DNA from: Diphasiastrum complanatum
Lineage: Eukaryota > Streptophyta > Lycopodiopsida > Lycopodiales > Lycopodiaceae
DNA: 64,000 nucleotides
NCBI GenBank assembly: GCA_029204225.1
Contig: CM055092.1
Coordinates: 29,250,359-29,314,358 of the forward strand
Direction: 5' to 3'
Shown: positions 34,505 to 46,101 of the stretch, piece after piece
Numbering within the stretch: the first letter of the stretch is position 1
Layout of the letters: each line of letters starts with the position of its first letter
Translations under genes and position numbers: made by a program
Notes under the pieces: model-generated
What the model was told of the DNA's origin: nothing
What the model saw: only the letters and a program-made list of their open reading frames with translations
Database searches by the model: none

Positions 34505-36187
34505 GGGCCCATTCCAAAGTACATTAATGCTGGTTGGCATGATGTTCAGAGTTAGTTTGGACTAGGTAATACACCAATCTCAGAGTGTGATCATAAGGGT
34601 ATTCTCTCTAGGATTTGGCATGAAAGAAATTCTTTGGCAGTGGGAAGTTTGGGTCAAAGGGTGGTGTTTGATTGAGAGCGGATATGAGGTGTGAGCTAGG
34701 AATTGAGTGAATTGTAACCATCATCTGGAAGAATTGTACCCATCATTCCAATTTTACTTATGAAAGTTCATTCAATAATTACAAATACTACATTATGGAA
34801 TAGATTGTACAATGGAATTTTGATTCTAAAAATGGTGTCTAGCATATTATCTTTCACCTTTTGAGCTAATTTGAGAAATGTATGCCTAAGAGTCCTCTCC
34901 AACAATATGTTGAGAGGTAAAGAGAGTTTATGAATGGCCTAGTAGTTTGCATCATGTGCATTTCACCATTGAATGCTTCACTTATAATATTTTTCTAAAT
35001 GAAAGTTTGATGTGTGATGCTTTAGCATCCTTGTAGGTGGATAGCTCATCATTTGGCCATATTGACATGATCTATTGGAGGTTATTCCTTCAAACATGTA
35101 GGACGATGAGCCTTTTCTTGTAACTTGCTTCTAAGCTCGTTTCTCCTTCTGAAAGTATTTCTTTCTCATCATATTTTGTGTTAGTAGTTGGAATTAGCCT
35201 CTTAAGTAGGTGAATTAGATCTTTCGACATTAAAAAGAGCCAAGGAACCAAGTTGAAAAAACAATTAAAAATGACAAAAAATGCTTTCACAAGTCACATA
35301 ATCTCTTGAAAAAGATTGTAGACTAGCATAGGTAGTTATTTCCCTTGTCGAGCTTCTATAAAGTTTCTCATGCCAATAAATCCTATATCACAAATTTACA
35401 AGATGTTCCATTTTCATTATAATTTGATATAAATAACATGTCAAATTTTGACATGTTGGCATGTCATTGAGCCAAGTCAAAAAACAAAAATCCATGTGAT
35501 GTATCAAGTACTCTTCAAAGATGCTGGAATATGATGGACTCAAAATTCGTCATATTGCAACTTTTTGATTAAAATTAGGTTCTTGCAAATTTCACTCATT
35601 TTGATTTGTAGAGTTTTAAAGTTGCATGAAGGATTTGAGCATTTACGATTGGAGATTTTGGTGATTTAATGTTATTTTTCAAGTGAGTGTAAATGATATA
35701 TATTTTTCTTTTTGCGCTTTTATTTTGTGGTCTCACTTTTTTGCTTTTGATTTTTGCCGACATTTTAATTTATGGTTTTATAGAGTTCTTCGTTTACAAT
35801 TTGAGGACATTCAGTAAATAACAAACTCCTTCAGAAGGTAACCATGCCACAATATTTTGAAAATTGTTTTTTCTCACAATAATGTGATTCCACCATCATT
35901 ATTTGCATTTTTGAGTATTATTGGTAATTAATATTGTTAATTGGTATTATGCAATGTTCACATAATTTATTGTTGTTGTGAAGACGGAGAGGCCTTCTAC
36001 CTTCTCCTTCCAAGTCATTTGTAGCACGGGAGTGGGCTCGATCCTAGGAGCCGTGGAGATGCTTGCATAACCAAAAGAGTTAAAATCTACTTCTACTTAC
36101 AAGCCCAATACCATAAAAAAAAAATAACCAAGACAATATGGCACCACTATACTTTCTTTCTCCTTTTCATCTCTCACACATTCATCC
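34505..36187. other. AT-rich intergenic DNA
   Basis: No ORF above about 66 residues, no LTR ends and no motif recognised. Around 34880-35060 the text looks like decayed gene or gag sequence (AGAGGTAAAGAGAG...), but no frame supports it. Confidence 0.4.
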
Positions 36188-36229
36188 ACACACACACACA
36201 CACACTCTCTCTCTCTCTCTCTCTCTCTT
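36188..36229. repeat. compound (CA)n(CT)n microsatellite
   Basis: About 20 bp of CA then about 22 bp of CT, followed by CT-rich sequence to about 36240. Confidence 0.9.
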
Positions 36230-36320
36230 TTTCCCTCTCTTTAATCTATCTACTAACCAAGGCTCCACGCCCTCCTACTCTCTCTACAAGCTCTACTAAT
36301 ATTAGAAAACCTTGAAATAT

Positions 36321-36606
36321 TAAGCACATAGGCTAAAAAGGGGGTAAAATAGCAAGAACTTAGAGATTAAATGCATTCAACACAAAGTCGCACTAATATT
36401 AGCCAAATAGCAAAGTTAGCACACGTGGATCCAAAATAGCAACACTTAGCTCTCTATCATTAAGGATGAAAATCACATTCAGAGAGCTTCTCTTTATAGA
36501 AGCTTGTGGAGTTTCCTTTCTACACTTACTTATGGGACAAGACACTTTAAATCTCAATATGCAATGCAAGTTCCATTTTAGGAAACTTGACTTTGACTTT
36601 TACAAA
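36321..36606 (-). repeat. copia-D LTR fragment
   Basis: Reverse complement of 13449-13735 with high identity. It continues leftward into sequence lost from the left copy. No coding part of copia-D is attached here. 36607-36875 next to it has an imperfect repeat of ATGCCATACTTGGG (two units) and no gene. Confidence 0.75.
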
Positions 36607-36875
36607 CTCTTTTACGTCTAAGTTAAAACCTTGAGACTTTCCAAAATTGTTTTCTTGTCCCTAATGACTAATGGCACCACAATTTGGACTTATGCACACA
36701 AGATGCCATACTTGGGGCCTAACGTAACTAACTATTGATGGGCTCTTCAAGATGGGCTTATACATGCAGGATGCCATACTTGGGCCATTAGTTACACAAA
36801 ATCGTTATTTACATAGGCTATTTCTCTGTAAGTTGTTTTTTTCCTTAATGATCCTGGGTTCCTTTGAAATGCCCC

Positions 36876-37093
36876 ATTTTGGGTCTAGATTCAATGTACC
36901 CAACTTATTCAAATTGAATCTACTCAAACTCACATTCTATCTTTCCCACACTTTTCAAAAAGTGTTTATTCAAATGAAATTTAGACTAATGAACTTTGAA
37001 AAGTCAACCTCTAAGTCTAAAACAAGTTTTGGCCTCAATATGCCAAATATGAAAATATTGCAAAATGTGATGAAATTAGTTGAATCTTTCACA
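36876..37093 (-). repeat. copia-A2 3' LTR, truncated
   Basis: Matches 41800-42019 and ends GAATCTTTCACA, next to the purine tract complement CTCCCTTTT (37094-37102). About 430 bp of the LTR are missing on the left side. Confidence 0.85.
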
Positions 37094-40000
37094 CTCCCTT
37101 TTCAACTAGTTTTAGCATAGACTTTGATAATACTCCAAGTGAAGTCCTATGCTTCATGAACAAGTCTTTTCTAAATGGTTTGGTGAAGATATCAGCTACA
37201 CATTCCCTTGAAGACACATGTTGAAGCTCCACCTCCTTTGCAATGACTCGCTCCCTCACAAAATGATATTGTATCACAATATGCTTGCTCCTAGCATGAA
37301 AGATAGGATTGGATGCCATTCTTTGGGCTAATGGATTGTCACAAAAGATGATTGGGCTCTCTCAAAAATCCAGCAAGTGAAGATCCTTGATCATCTTTTT
37401 GATCCATATCATCTCCTTTGTGCAATGTGTAAGAGCTTTGTACTCGGCCTCACTAGATGATAATGAGATAGTGGCTTGTTTCTTTAACATCCATGATATA
37501 GCTCCATCACCTATGAAAATACAATAAGCACTAATGGATTTCCTATCCATTACATCTTTAGCATAGTCCGAATATGAAAATCCAAAAAGATTAGATGATG
37601 ATCCCTCATACAATATGCCAAAATCTTGAGTTCCAATAATGTACCTCAAAACTCGCTTTCCTAACTTCCAATGCTCCTCACTAGGATCTTGGATGAATTG
37701 ACTCAATCTTCCAGCACAATAGCTTAGATCTGACCTAATAATGATTAGATATATGAGTGAACCAGCTAGCTTTCTATAGAGAGTAATGTCCTCGAAGGAT
37801 CTTTCATTACCTCTTATAGTTAGCTTTAAATGAGACTCCATAGGTGTATCAATAGCTTTTGCATCTACCATATGAAATATTTTTAGAATAAAATTAGCAT
37901 ACTTCTTTTGACAAATGAAAGTAGATTGAGAAGATCTAATGACTTCTATTCCTAAAATGTAATGCAAATTACCAAGATCATGCACCTCAAACTCCTTCTT
38001 AAGAGCATTCTTGATATCCTCCACATCTTCATTGTCTCCACCACTCAAGATGATATCATCCACATAGATTAGCAAGATGGTAACATCATTTCCAGCAAAC
38101 CAATAATAAAGTGAATGATCATACTCACTCATAACAAAGCCTTGAGAGCGTAAAAAAGTGTTAAGCTTAGCATACCAACTCCTTGGTGCTTGCTTAAGGC
38201 CATACAAACTCTTTTGTAGAAGACACACATGATTTGGCTTTGTTGATGAAATGTAGCTCTCGGGTTGCTCCATGTATACTTCCTCCTCAAAATCACCATT
38301 CAAGAATGCATTTGAAATGTCCATTTGCCATAGATCCCATCCATAAAGTGTAGCAAGTGAAATGATGACTCGAATGCTTACCATCTTTGCCACGGGTGCA
38401 AAGGTCTCATCATAGTCAATTCCTTGTTGTTGAGCATATCCTTTTGCCACTAACCTTGCCTTGTACTTGTTGATAGATCCATCTTGGTTTGTCTTCACCT
38501 TGAAGATCCATTTGCATCCAATAGCTTTCTTGTCCTTAGGCAACTCCACCAATCTCCATGTTCCATTCTTCATAAGAGCTTGATACTCGAGGTCCATTGC
38601 TTGGATCCACTCCTCTTCTTTCCTTGCTTGATCTACACTTGTAGGCTCATACAAAGAGGTTAGGAGAGCAACGTAATCTCCAAAAACTACTTGCTTACCC
38701 TTTTTATCATATGTGAGCCTTGAAGGTACTTGTCTTTCTCTTGATGTTCTCCTTGGTTTTTGACTTGATGAAGGTCCATCATCACCACCATCCAAAGTAG
38801 GATCCTTCTCATCAACATCAAGAATGTTAGATCCATATACTTTACCATCAATCATGCTTGAAGACACCTCTGGAATGTTTCCCTCATAAAAAATGACCTC
38901 TCTACCAACAATCACTTTGTTAGTAGAAGGAATGTAAACCTTGTAGGCTTTACTCACCTCACTATATCCAACAAAAATACCTCTTCTTGAAGATGGATCC
39001 TCCTTGTTCCTATCATCAAGAGTAATGTTGACATAGCAAAAAGGCCTTGAACCTGTTAGATATGTACTCACCACCATTGTCACCTCTCAAGCACTTGACC
39101 TTTGTGGAAAATTGGTTCTCCCTTGCATTCTTGAACTTGACAAAGACATCATACAATTCATCCTTGCTCTTTAGTAGATAGATCCAACAAAATCTACTAA
39201 AATCATCAATGAATGTTACATACATCTTAACTCCACTATTGCTAATTATAGTAAATTCATGAATATCCGAATGTACAAGATGAAAAGGCTTTGTAGATCT
39301 AGAAATAGATCTAGTATAAGGTAGTCTGTGTGACTTAGACAAAGCACAAGACTCAAAAACATGCTTGTCATTACTTAAAGAACTTGGAAGACCAATCACA
39401 ACCTTCTTCCTTGCCATTACCTCCAATGACTGGAAGTTGAGGTGTCCCATCCTTTTGTGCCAAACCTCTTGAATAGAAATTTGCCTTCTTGCAACACATC
39501 CAACTTGGTTAGCAATAACACAAGCATCAAGTTTGAACAACTTCCCTTGCCTTTTACCTTTTCCAATCAAGACATCTTTCCTTTTGATCAAACAAGCATC
39601 TCCATCAAACTCCACCTTGAGGCCCTTACTTAGCATTTGACTCACACTAAGCAAATTCTTGGTAATAGATGGAATAAACAAGACATCCTCCAAATGAACA
39701 TTACTATTTGTAGAGAGAGAAATAGGAATTGTGCCAATCCCTTTGATTGCACACTCACTATCATTGGCCGTGTAGATCACCCTCTTGTCATCTACATATA
39801 CCAACAAAGAAGTGAAGTACTCTTTGTGAAAGGTCATGTGTGAACTTGCTCCACTATCAATCCACCAAGGATCTAGATCTCCATCATTAGCAAGCATACA
39901 TGAAGACATCACAAAAGCATCATCGTTTGCAGCTTGCACATCCAAACCATCCTCATCAAGAGTAAGATTACCTTGCTTGTCTCCTTGATCTCTCTTCTTC

Positions 40001-40770
40001 TTGTAGCACTCACTTGCAAAGTGTCCTTTGATGCCACAATAGAAGCACTTGAGCTTTGATCTATTCTTATTTTTGCCACTTGAAGAAGCATCCACTTGAT
40101 CTTGCCCTTTAGACCACTTGCTTTTGGTTTTGCCCTTGAATTTGCCCTTTGTGAACATAGCATCCTCTTGAAGTGTTGATGTAGATCCACCTCTTGCTTG
40201 AAGCCTATATTCCTCATTGATCAAGACCTCTTAAAGATCCATCAAACTTGGCAAAGTCTTTTGAATAGCAATACTTTGAACAATGTTAGCATGAGCATCC
40301 AACAAGCCATTAAGAATCACTTGAATAAGCTCTCCTTCCTTAATGCTTTCATCTATGCAAGCTAACTCATCATTCAATGCTTTCATTCTCAAAACAAAAG
40401 TACTTGGACTTTCTTCATTATTTTGAAAACAAGAAAAGATTTGCCCTCTTAGAGTCAACACTCTAGAAGTAGACTTATATTTATTAAGCTTCTTCAATGA
40501 ATTCCAAGCTTCCAAAGATGATGTGCACTTACCAACTTCCTTGAGAAGTTCATTGGTAACATTCATCTTTATCATGTGTAGAGCCTTCTTGGCCCTCTTG
40601 TCATACCTCAATTGATCTTGTTGTGTTGCTGGTCTCTCCTCCAAACCTACAACAATATCCAAAACATCATTCATCTCAAGAAGTGACTCCATCCTCACTT
40701 TCCATAATGAATAGTTACTTGAGGTAAGCCTATCATTGGCTTCCAACATGACTCCAATTGAGGTTGCCAT
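37089..40770 (-). pseudogene. copia-A2 gag-pol, nearly complete
   Basis: Start ATG 40770. Domains: gag (40770-40231, SSNYSLWKVRMESLL); zinc knuckle CFYCGIKGHFASEC; protease WWIDSGASSHM; pre-integrase EVWHKRMGHLN; integrase core up to RGDNGGEY; RT FLNGDFEEEVYMEQP, YGLKQAPRSWY, LLIYVDDIIL; RNase H with SLSSSEAEYKAL; C-terminal SKHIVIQYHFVRERV. Two in-frame stops interrupt otherwise collinear frames: TAA near 40230 (after SLMDL) and TGA near 37362 (after LLDF). A deletion near 39070 removes the integrase catalytic Glu region and breaks the frame. The stop codon overlaps the 3' LTR. Without that deletion the copy would be almost full length. Confidence 0.93.
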
Positions 40771-41358
40771 GTAGCAATGACCTGATCTTCTCTTTCAACC
40801 TGCTTCAATGCACAAAGCACTCCTTTGAACAACAACAAATGCTTTCAAAAGAAATCACCAAGATTTGAAACTATCTCACAAATTCCTTTCTAGCACTTAT
40901 CCAAGCAAATCAACACATAGAATCATGGAATCTTGATCAACCTATGATCTATCCTCAATCTAATGACTTTTGCCACTTCCTAAGATTGAAACACACTCAA
41001 ATGAAGTCCAGCAACCTCACTATCTAGATATCCAATCAAAATTAGGGTTTTGACAAAATCACAAAAAATTGACTATTCCAAATCAACATGCAAATGCTAA
41101 AAATTTGATATGCAATCTATAAGCCACCACTTAGGCTGAACCAATGATCCAAAAATAGGCCAAATCCAGTATGTGAATTCAAAAATTGGAATTGAACAAG
41201 TATATTGACCTATTTAGTGTTTTGATCTACAAAAGATCCAATCTACAAAAGCAAAAAATCTGATTTTGGTGTAGAATCCTCTCTAGCATGCTCTAGACTT
41301 GATATCTTCACCAAATCATTGATAGATCTGATTTCCTCCTTCATAACCTGAAACACAA
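40771..41358 (-). other. copia-A2 untranslated leader
   Basis: 588 bp between primer site and gag ATG. No ORF of note; it probably holds packaging and dimerisation signals, none identifiable by eye. Confidence 0.6.
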
Positions 41359-41370
41359 GCTCTGATACCA
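41359..41370 (-). promoter_or_regulatory. copia-A2 primer binding site
   Basis: The minus strand reads TGGTATCAGAGC, directly abutting the 5' LTR, complementary to initiator tRNA-Met as in most plant copia elements. Confidence 0.92.
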
Positions 41371-42019
41371 TGTGAAAGACTTCAGATCCTTAAGATCCAA
41401 TCTACTTGAATGATCTTTGGTTAGAAAGAGAAATACACTACCAATTTCACCAATGTAGAAAAATCAACATCTACACATTATTTGAGATGCAAACACTAAT
41501 AGAACTTGATCAAACTTGAATGAAATGATTATGTATTGTTGTTATCCATACAAAACCAACAAGCTACTGTATTTCACACGTGTGGATCCGAAAATAGCAA
41601 ATATAGATCATTCTACACATAGAATTGCAAGCAATCACCAAGATAGTGCACCAATGGATAGTAGAACCCAATAGGACCATGTATAAGCATGAAATGAGAT
41701 AGAGAAGAGAGAAGATGACTCTCTCCACGAGTTACATCCTTTTATAACAGGTCCAAACCCTATTTGGCCACTTGGCTTTCCCACCAAAATGCTAACCCTA
41801 CCAATTTTGGGTCTAGATTCAATGTACCCAACTTATTCAAATTGAATCTACTCAAACTCGCATTCTATCTTTCCCACACTTTCAAAAAGTGTTTATTCAA
41901 ATGAAATTTAGACTAATGAACTTTGAAATGTCAACCTCTAAGCTTAAACAAGTTTTGGCCTCAATATGCCAAATATGAAAATATTGCAAAATGTGATGAA
42001 ACTAGTTGAATCTTTCACA
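41371..42019 (-). repeat. copia-A2 5' LTR (649 bp)
   Basis: Plus-strand ends TGTGAAAGACTTC and GAATCTTTCACA. It contains TTTCACACGTGTGGA at 41572-41586. The right end abuts copia-A3 integrase sequence directly; the other side of A2 has no matching A3 part, so no target duplication can be read. Confidence 0.92.
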
Positions 42020-43972
42020 TCAACTCTCTAAGAACCTTTGGATGCACATGCTATGTCAACATTACTCTTGATGATAGGACCAAGGAGAATCCATCTTTAA
42101 GAAGAGGTATTTTTGTTGGATATAGTGAGGTGAGCAAAGCCTATAAGGTTTACATTCCTTCTACTCGCAAAGTGATTGTTCGTAAAGATGTCATTTTTTA
42201 TGAGAGGAACATTCCAAAAGTATCTTCAGGCATTATTGATGGTGATGTGGATGGATCTAACATCCTTGATGTTGATGTAAAGGATCCTACTTTAGATGGT
42301 AATGATGATGGACCTTCATCAAGTCAAAAGCCAAGGAGAACATCAAGGGAAAGACAAGTACCTTCAAGGCTCACATATGATGAACATGGTACGCAGCTAG
42401 TTTCTGCAAATTATATTGCTTTCCTAACCTCTTTTGATGAACCTACAAGTGTAGATGAAGCAAGGAAATTAAGAGGAGTGGATCCAAGCAATGGATCTTG
42501 AGTATCAAGCTCTTATGAAGAATGGAACATGGAGATTGGTGGAGTTGCCTAAGGACAAGAAAGCTATTGGATGAAAATGGATCTTCAAGGTGAAGACAAA
42601 CCAAGATGGATCTATCAACAAGTACAAGGCAAGGTTAGTGAAAAAGGATATGCTCAAGGAAAAGGGATTGACTATGATGAGACCTTTGCACCCGTGGCAA
42701 AAATGGCAAGCATTCGAGTAATCATCTCACTTGCTACACTTTATGGATGGGATCTATGGAAAATGGACATTACAAATGCATCCTTGAATGGTGATCTTGA
42801 GGAGGAAGTGTACATGGAGCACCCAAGAGCTACATTTCATCAACAAAGCCAAATCATGTGTGTCTACTACAAAAGAGTTTGTATGGCCTTAAGCAGACAC
42901 CAAGGAGTTGGTATGCTAAGCTTAACACTTTTTTACTCTCTCAAGGCTTTGTTATGAGTGAGTATGATCATTCACTTTATTATAGGTTTGCTGGAAATAA
43001 TGTTACCATCTTGCTAATCTATGTGGATGATATCATCTTGACTGGTGGAGACAATCAAGATGTGGAGGATATCAAGAGTGCTCTTAAGAAGGAGTTTGAG
43101 GTGCATGATCTTGGTAACTTGCATTACATTTTGGGAATAGAAGTCATTAGATCTTCTCAATCTACTTTAATTTTTCGAGAGAAGTATGCTAATTCTATTC
43201 TAGAAAGATTTCATATGGTAGATGCAAAAGCTAGTGATACACCTATGGACTCTCATGTAAAGCTAACTATAAGAGTTAGTGAAAGATCCTTCAAGGACAT
43301 TACTCTCTATAGGAAGCTAGTTGGTTCACTCATCTATCTAATCATTATTAGGTCAGATCTAAGCTATTGTGCTAGAAGATTGAGTCAATTCATCCAAGAT
43401 CCTAGTGAGGAGCATTGGAAGTTAGGAAAGCGAGTTTTGAGGTACATTATTGGAACTCAAGATTTTGGCATATTGTATGAGGGATCATCATCTAATCTTT
43501 TTGGATTTTCATATTCGGACTATGCTAGAGATGTAACGGATAGAAAATCCATTAGTGCTCATCGTATTTTCAAAGGTGATGGAGCTATATTATGGATGTC
43601 GAAGAAACAAGCCACTATTTCATTGTCATCTAGTGAGGTCGAGTACAAAGCTCTTACAGATTGCACAAAGCAGATGGTATGGTTTAAGAGGATGATCAAG
43701 GATCTTCAATCGCTAAATTTTTTCAGAGAGCCAATTAGCCCAAAGGCTGGCAACCAATCCTATCTTTCATGCTAGGAGCAAGCACATTGAGGTGCAATAC
43801 TATTTTGTGAGGGAGCAAGTCATTGCAAAGGAGGTGGAGCTTTAACATGTGTCCTCAAGGGAATGTGTAACTGATATCTTCACCAAAGCATTGGGAAAGG
43901 ACGTGTTCATGAAGCATAGGACTTCACTTGGAGTGTTATCAAAGTCTATGCTAAAACTAGTTAAAGAGGGAG
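42020..43972 (+). pseudogene. copia-A3: 5'-truncated pol
   Basis: Begins in the integrase-RT linker (RTFGCTCYVN region) and continues through SKAYKVYIPS, RT (frames 42130-42501, 42571-42957, 42858-43775) with LLIYVDDIIL, RNase H with SLSSSEVEYKAL, and a C-terminal block to 43972. Frameshifts at about 42470, 42570 and 42900 and a stop before the C-terminal block inactivate it. A purine tract AAAGAGGGAG (43963-43972) precedes the LTR. Opposite strand to A2. Confidence 0.9.
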
Positions 43973-44603
43973 TGTGAAAGATTCAACTAGTTTGATCATA
44001 TTTGCTATATTTTCATATTTGGAAAGTTGAGGCCAACTTTGTTTTAGACTTAGAGTTTGACTTTTAAAAGTTCATTAGTCTAAATTTTATTTGAATAAAT
44101 ACTTTTTGAAAGTGTGGGAAAGTTAGAAGTCGAGTTTGAGTAGACTCAAATTTGAATGTTGGGTACTTTGAATAAATACCCAAAAATAGTAGGGCTAGCA
44201 TTTTGGTGGGAAAGCCAAGTGGCAAAAGGGTTTGGACCATTATAAAAGGATGTAACTCATGGAGAGACATATCTTCTCTCTTCTCTATCTCATTTCATGC
44301 GTATACATGGTTCTCTTGGGTTCTACTATCCATTGGTGCACTATACTTGTGATTGCATGCAATTCTATGTGTAGAATGATCTATATTTGTTATTTTTGGA
44401 TCCACAATAGCTTGTTGGTTTTGTGTGGAAAACAATAGTACTTTATCTTTTGATTCATGTTTGATCAAGTTCTATTAGAGTTTGCATCTCATTTTGTGTG
44501 TGGATGTTGATTTCTCTACATTGGTGAGATTAGCAGAGTAGCTTCTTTTGTAACCCAAGATCTTTTTGTGGATTGAATCATCAATGATATGAGATCCTTC
44601 ACA
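43973..44603 (+). repeat. copia-A3 3' LTR (631 bp)
   Basis: Starts TGTGAAAGATTC and ends GATCCTTCACA. It is collinear with the A2 LTR in reverse complement, but the CACACGTGTG palindrome is deleted (GGATCCACAATAGC). Confidence 0.9.
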
Positions 44604-44793
44604 ATCATTTGTTGTAATCCATGTCGTAATCATTAGCCATAAAACGTCTCTCCCTCATCCTATTTAAGCACAAACAAGAAAACAAAAAAAATTTGCACAA
44701 TGGTTCATTCAGAATGGATTCAAAGGACAGATTATTCGGCCAATATCGATTAGGCGCATGAGAGTGATTGAACTGGGAGGAACGCCAACCAAT

Positions 44794-44904
44794 ATTGGAC
44801 TGCATTATGTATGATCAAAGCTTGCTTCGGTAGATTCAAAATACAGACTAAAGCTACGAAGATACTACCAAAGCAAGCTTTGATCATTCACAGTGCCATC
44901 CAAT
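44794..44904. ncRNA. candidate miRNA-like hairpin
   Basis: Inner arms ATGATCAAAGCTTGCTTCGG.. (44811-44833) and ..AAAGCAAGCTTTGATCAT (44865-44887) pair over 23 bp with one mismatch or G:U pair and a 31-base loop. Pairing continues imperfectly out to ATTGGA/TCCAAT, giving a 111-base foldback. Size and stem suit a plant pre-miRNA, but a decayed MITE would look the same. No known miRNA is recognised. Confidence 0.4.
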
Positions 44905-44957
44905 AACTTCACTGGAGGACACTTCAACTAGGGCAACTCTGATATCAATTCAGCGTG

Positions 44958-45021
44958 CCCGATAGAAGACCAACTAGCTGTTTGGCGCACCCGATGGAAG
45001 ACCGACTAGTTGTTTGGCGCA
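44958..45021. repeat. 32 bp tandem repeat, two units
   Basis: CCCGATRGAAGACC(A/G)ACTAG... repeated twice (44958-44989, 44990-45021) with four or so differences; both units end TTTGGCGCA. Confidence 0.85.
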
Positions 45022-45309
45022 CGTCGATTTGCTATTGGGTCTAAACAAGAATGTTGAAATCTGAAGTTATTTTGATGATAAAATATCAAAATTCTTTTGA
45101 TATTTATGGCCTATCTAATTTAATCACAAAACTACATTTATCATGAAATCAATTGTGATTTGGATCAATTAAATGTCTTTTAATTATTGTAGTTGTCTCA
45201 TACTAGTTCATGATTACCCTCATAATTAGCTTTATTGATCACTAATACACGATGACCGAGGACATTTATTAATGATTTGATTTTGAATATTACAGAAGAT
45301 TTATTGATC

Positions 45310-45642
45310 TCAGTTAACCGTGCATCGATATTCGCAACCACCACCACGACAATCATTAGGGATTTTGGCATTAGTATATGAAGAATAACATAGAATGGGA
45401 ATGGAATGATTCCTCCATGTTTCCACCTTTGAAATCTCTGTAAAACAGTAGCAAACATGTAACAAATGAAAGTGATGAATGCTTGCTTGCATGTCTTCTC
45501 TATATTTCACTTCTTGTGAAGTGTATGTGTTGAAATCCACCATGAATGAGCCTCCATTGCCTTCTTGCCATGAAGAACCATCAAGCCTTGGAAATCCATG
45601 AGTAAAAGATGTGAAGTTTTTATCACTTGTGAACTTCACCAC
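45310..45642 (-). CDS. hypothetical ORF, possibly a captured gene fragment
   Basis: A 110-residue frame opening MVKFTSDKNF and GFPRLDGSSWQEGNGG has balanced, non-repetitive composition unlike its surroundings. No family is recognised and no promoter was seen. The segment CATTTGTTACATG...TTTTACAG inside could be a splice region, which would make this one or two exons. Confidence 0.25.
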   Translation of the reverse strand: MVKFTSDKNFTSFTHGFPRLDGSSWQEGNGGSFMVDFNTYTSQEVKYREDMQASIHHFHLLHVCYCFTEISKVETWRNHSIPILCYSSYTNAKIPNDCRGGGCEYRCTVN

Positions 45643-46101
45643 ACACCCTACAAGATCTTACTGAGGTGTTGTGATTGCACAAGATTGATCAAAGAGCAAA
45701 ACACTTGATGGTGGATTTGTATGGGTCTATCAATGAGTCATTGGGGAACTAGATGATGTGGCCCAGATAGGCTGCAGAGGTGTCCAGTGAGGTGTCACAG
45801 TGAACTACTAGTGGTACATGGGCCTTGGAGGGTATAAGTATACCTATTGGGCTTTCACTAGTGTATGCTTGATAGCATGACCGGTGGCAGGATGCTACTG
45901 GTGTGATGCCACAGTCCTCTTTGTGATTGGTCCATAGCTTGGGGGCTATATCTATTCGATCTAGGTTTGGTTGGGTTGGTTTGTCCACCATCAGGTTCCC
46001 TTGTGTTGCTTGTGATTGGCATGCTTAGAATAGGATCCTTGGATTGAGGACTTTATAGGCATGGCCACAAGTTCATGTGATGTTGAGACATTCCCTAAGT
46101 A

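Larger units (their letters stand above)
44604..46101. other. gene-poor DNA with a hairpin and a small tandem repeat
   Basis: Besides the hairpin at 44794 and the 32 bp repeat at 44958, two minus-strand frames (45642-45310, 45991-45749) are present. No transposon ends are seen. Confidence 0.4.

Noticed and set aside
36607-36875. Missing left part of the copia-A2 3' LTR
   Set aside because: It does not match the copia-A LTR; homology starts only at 36876.
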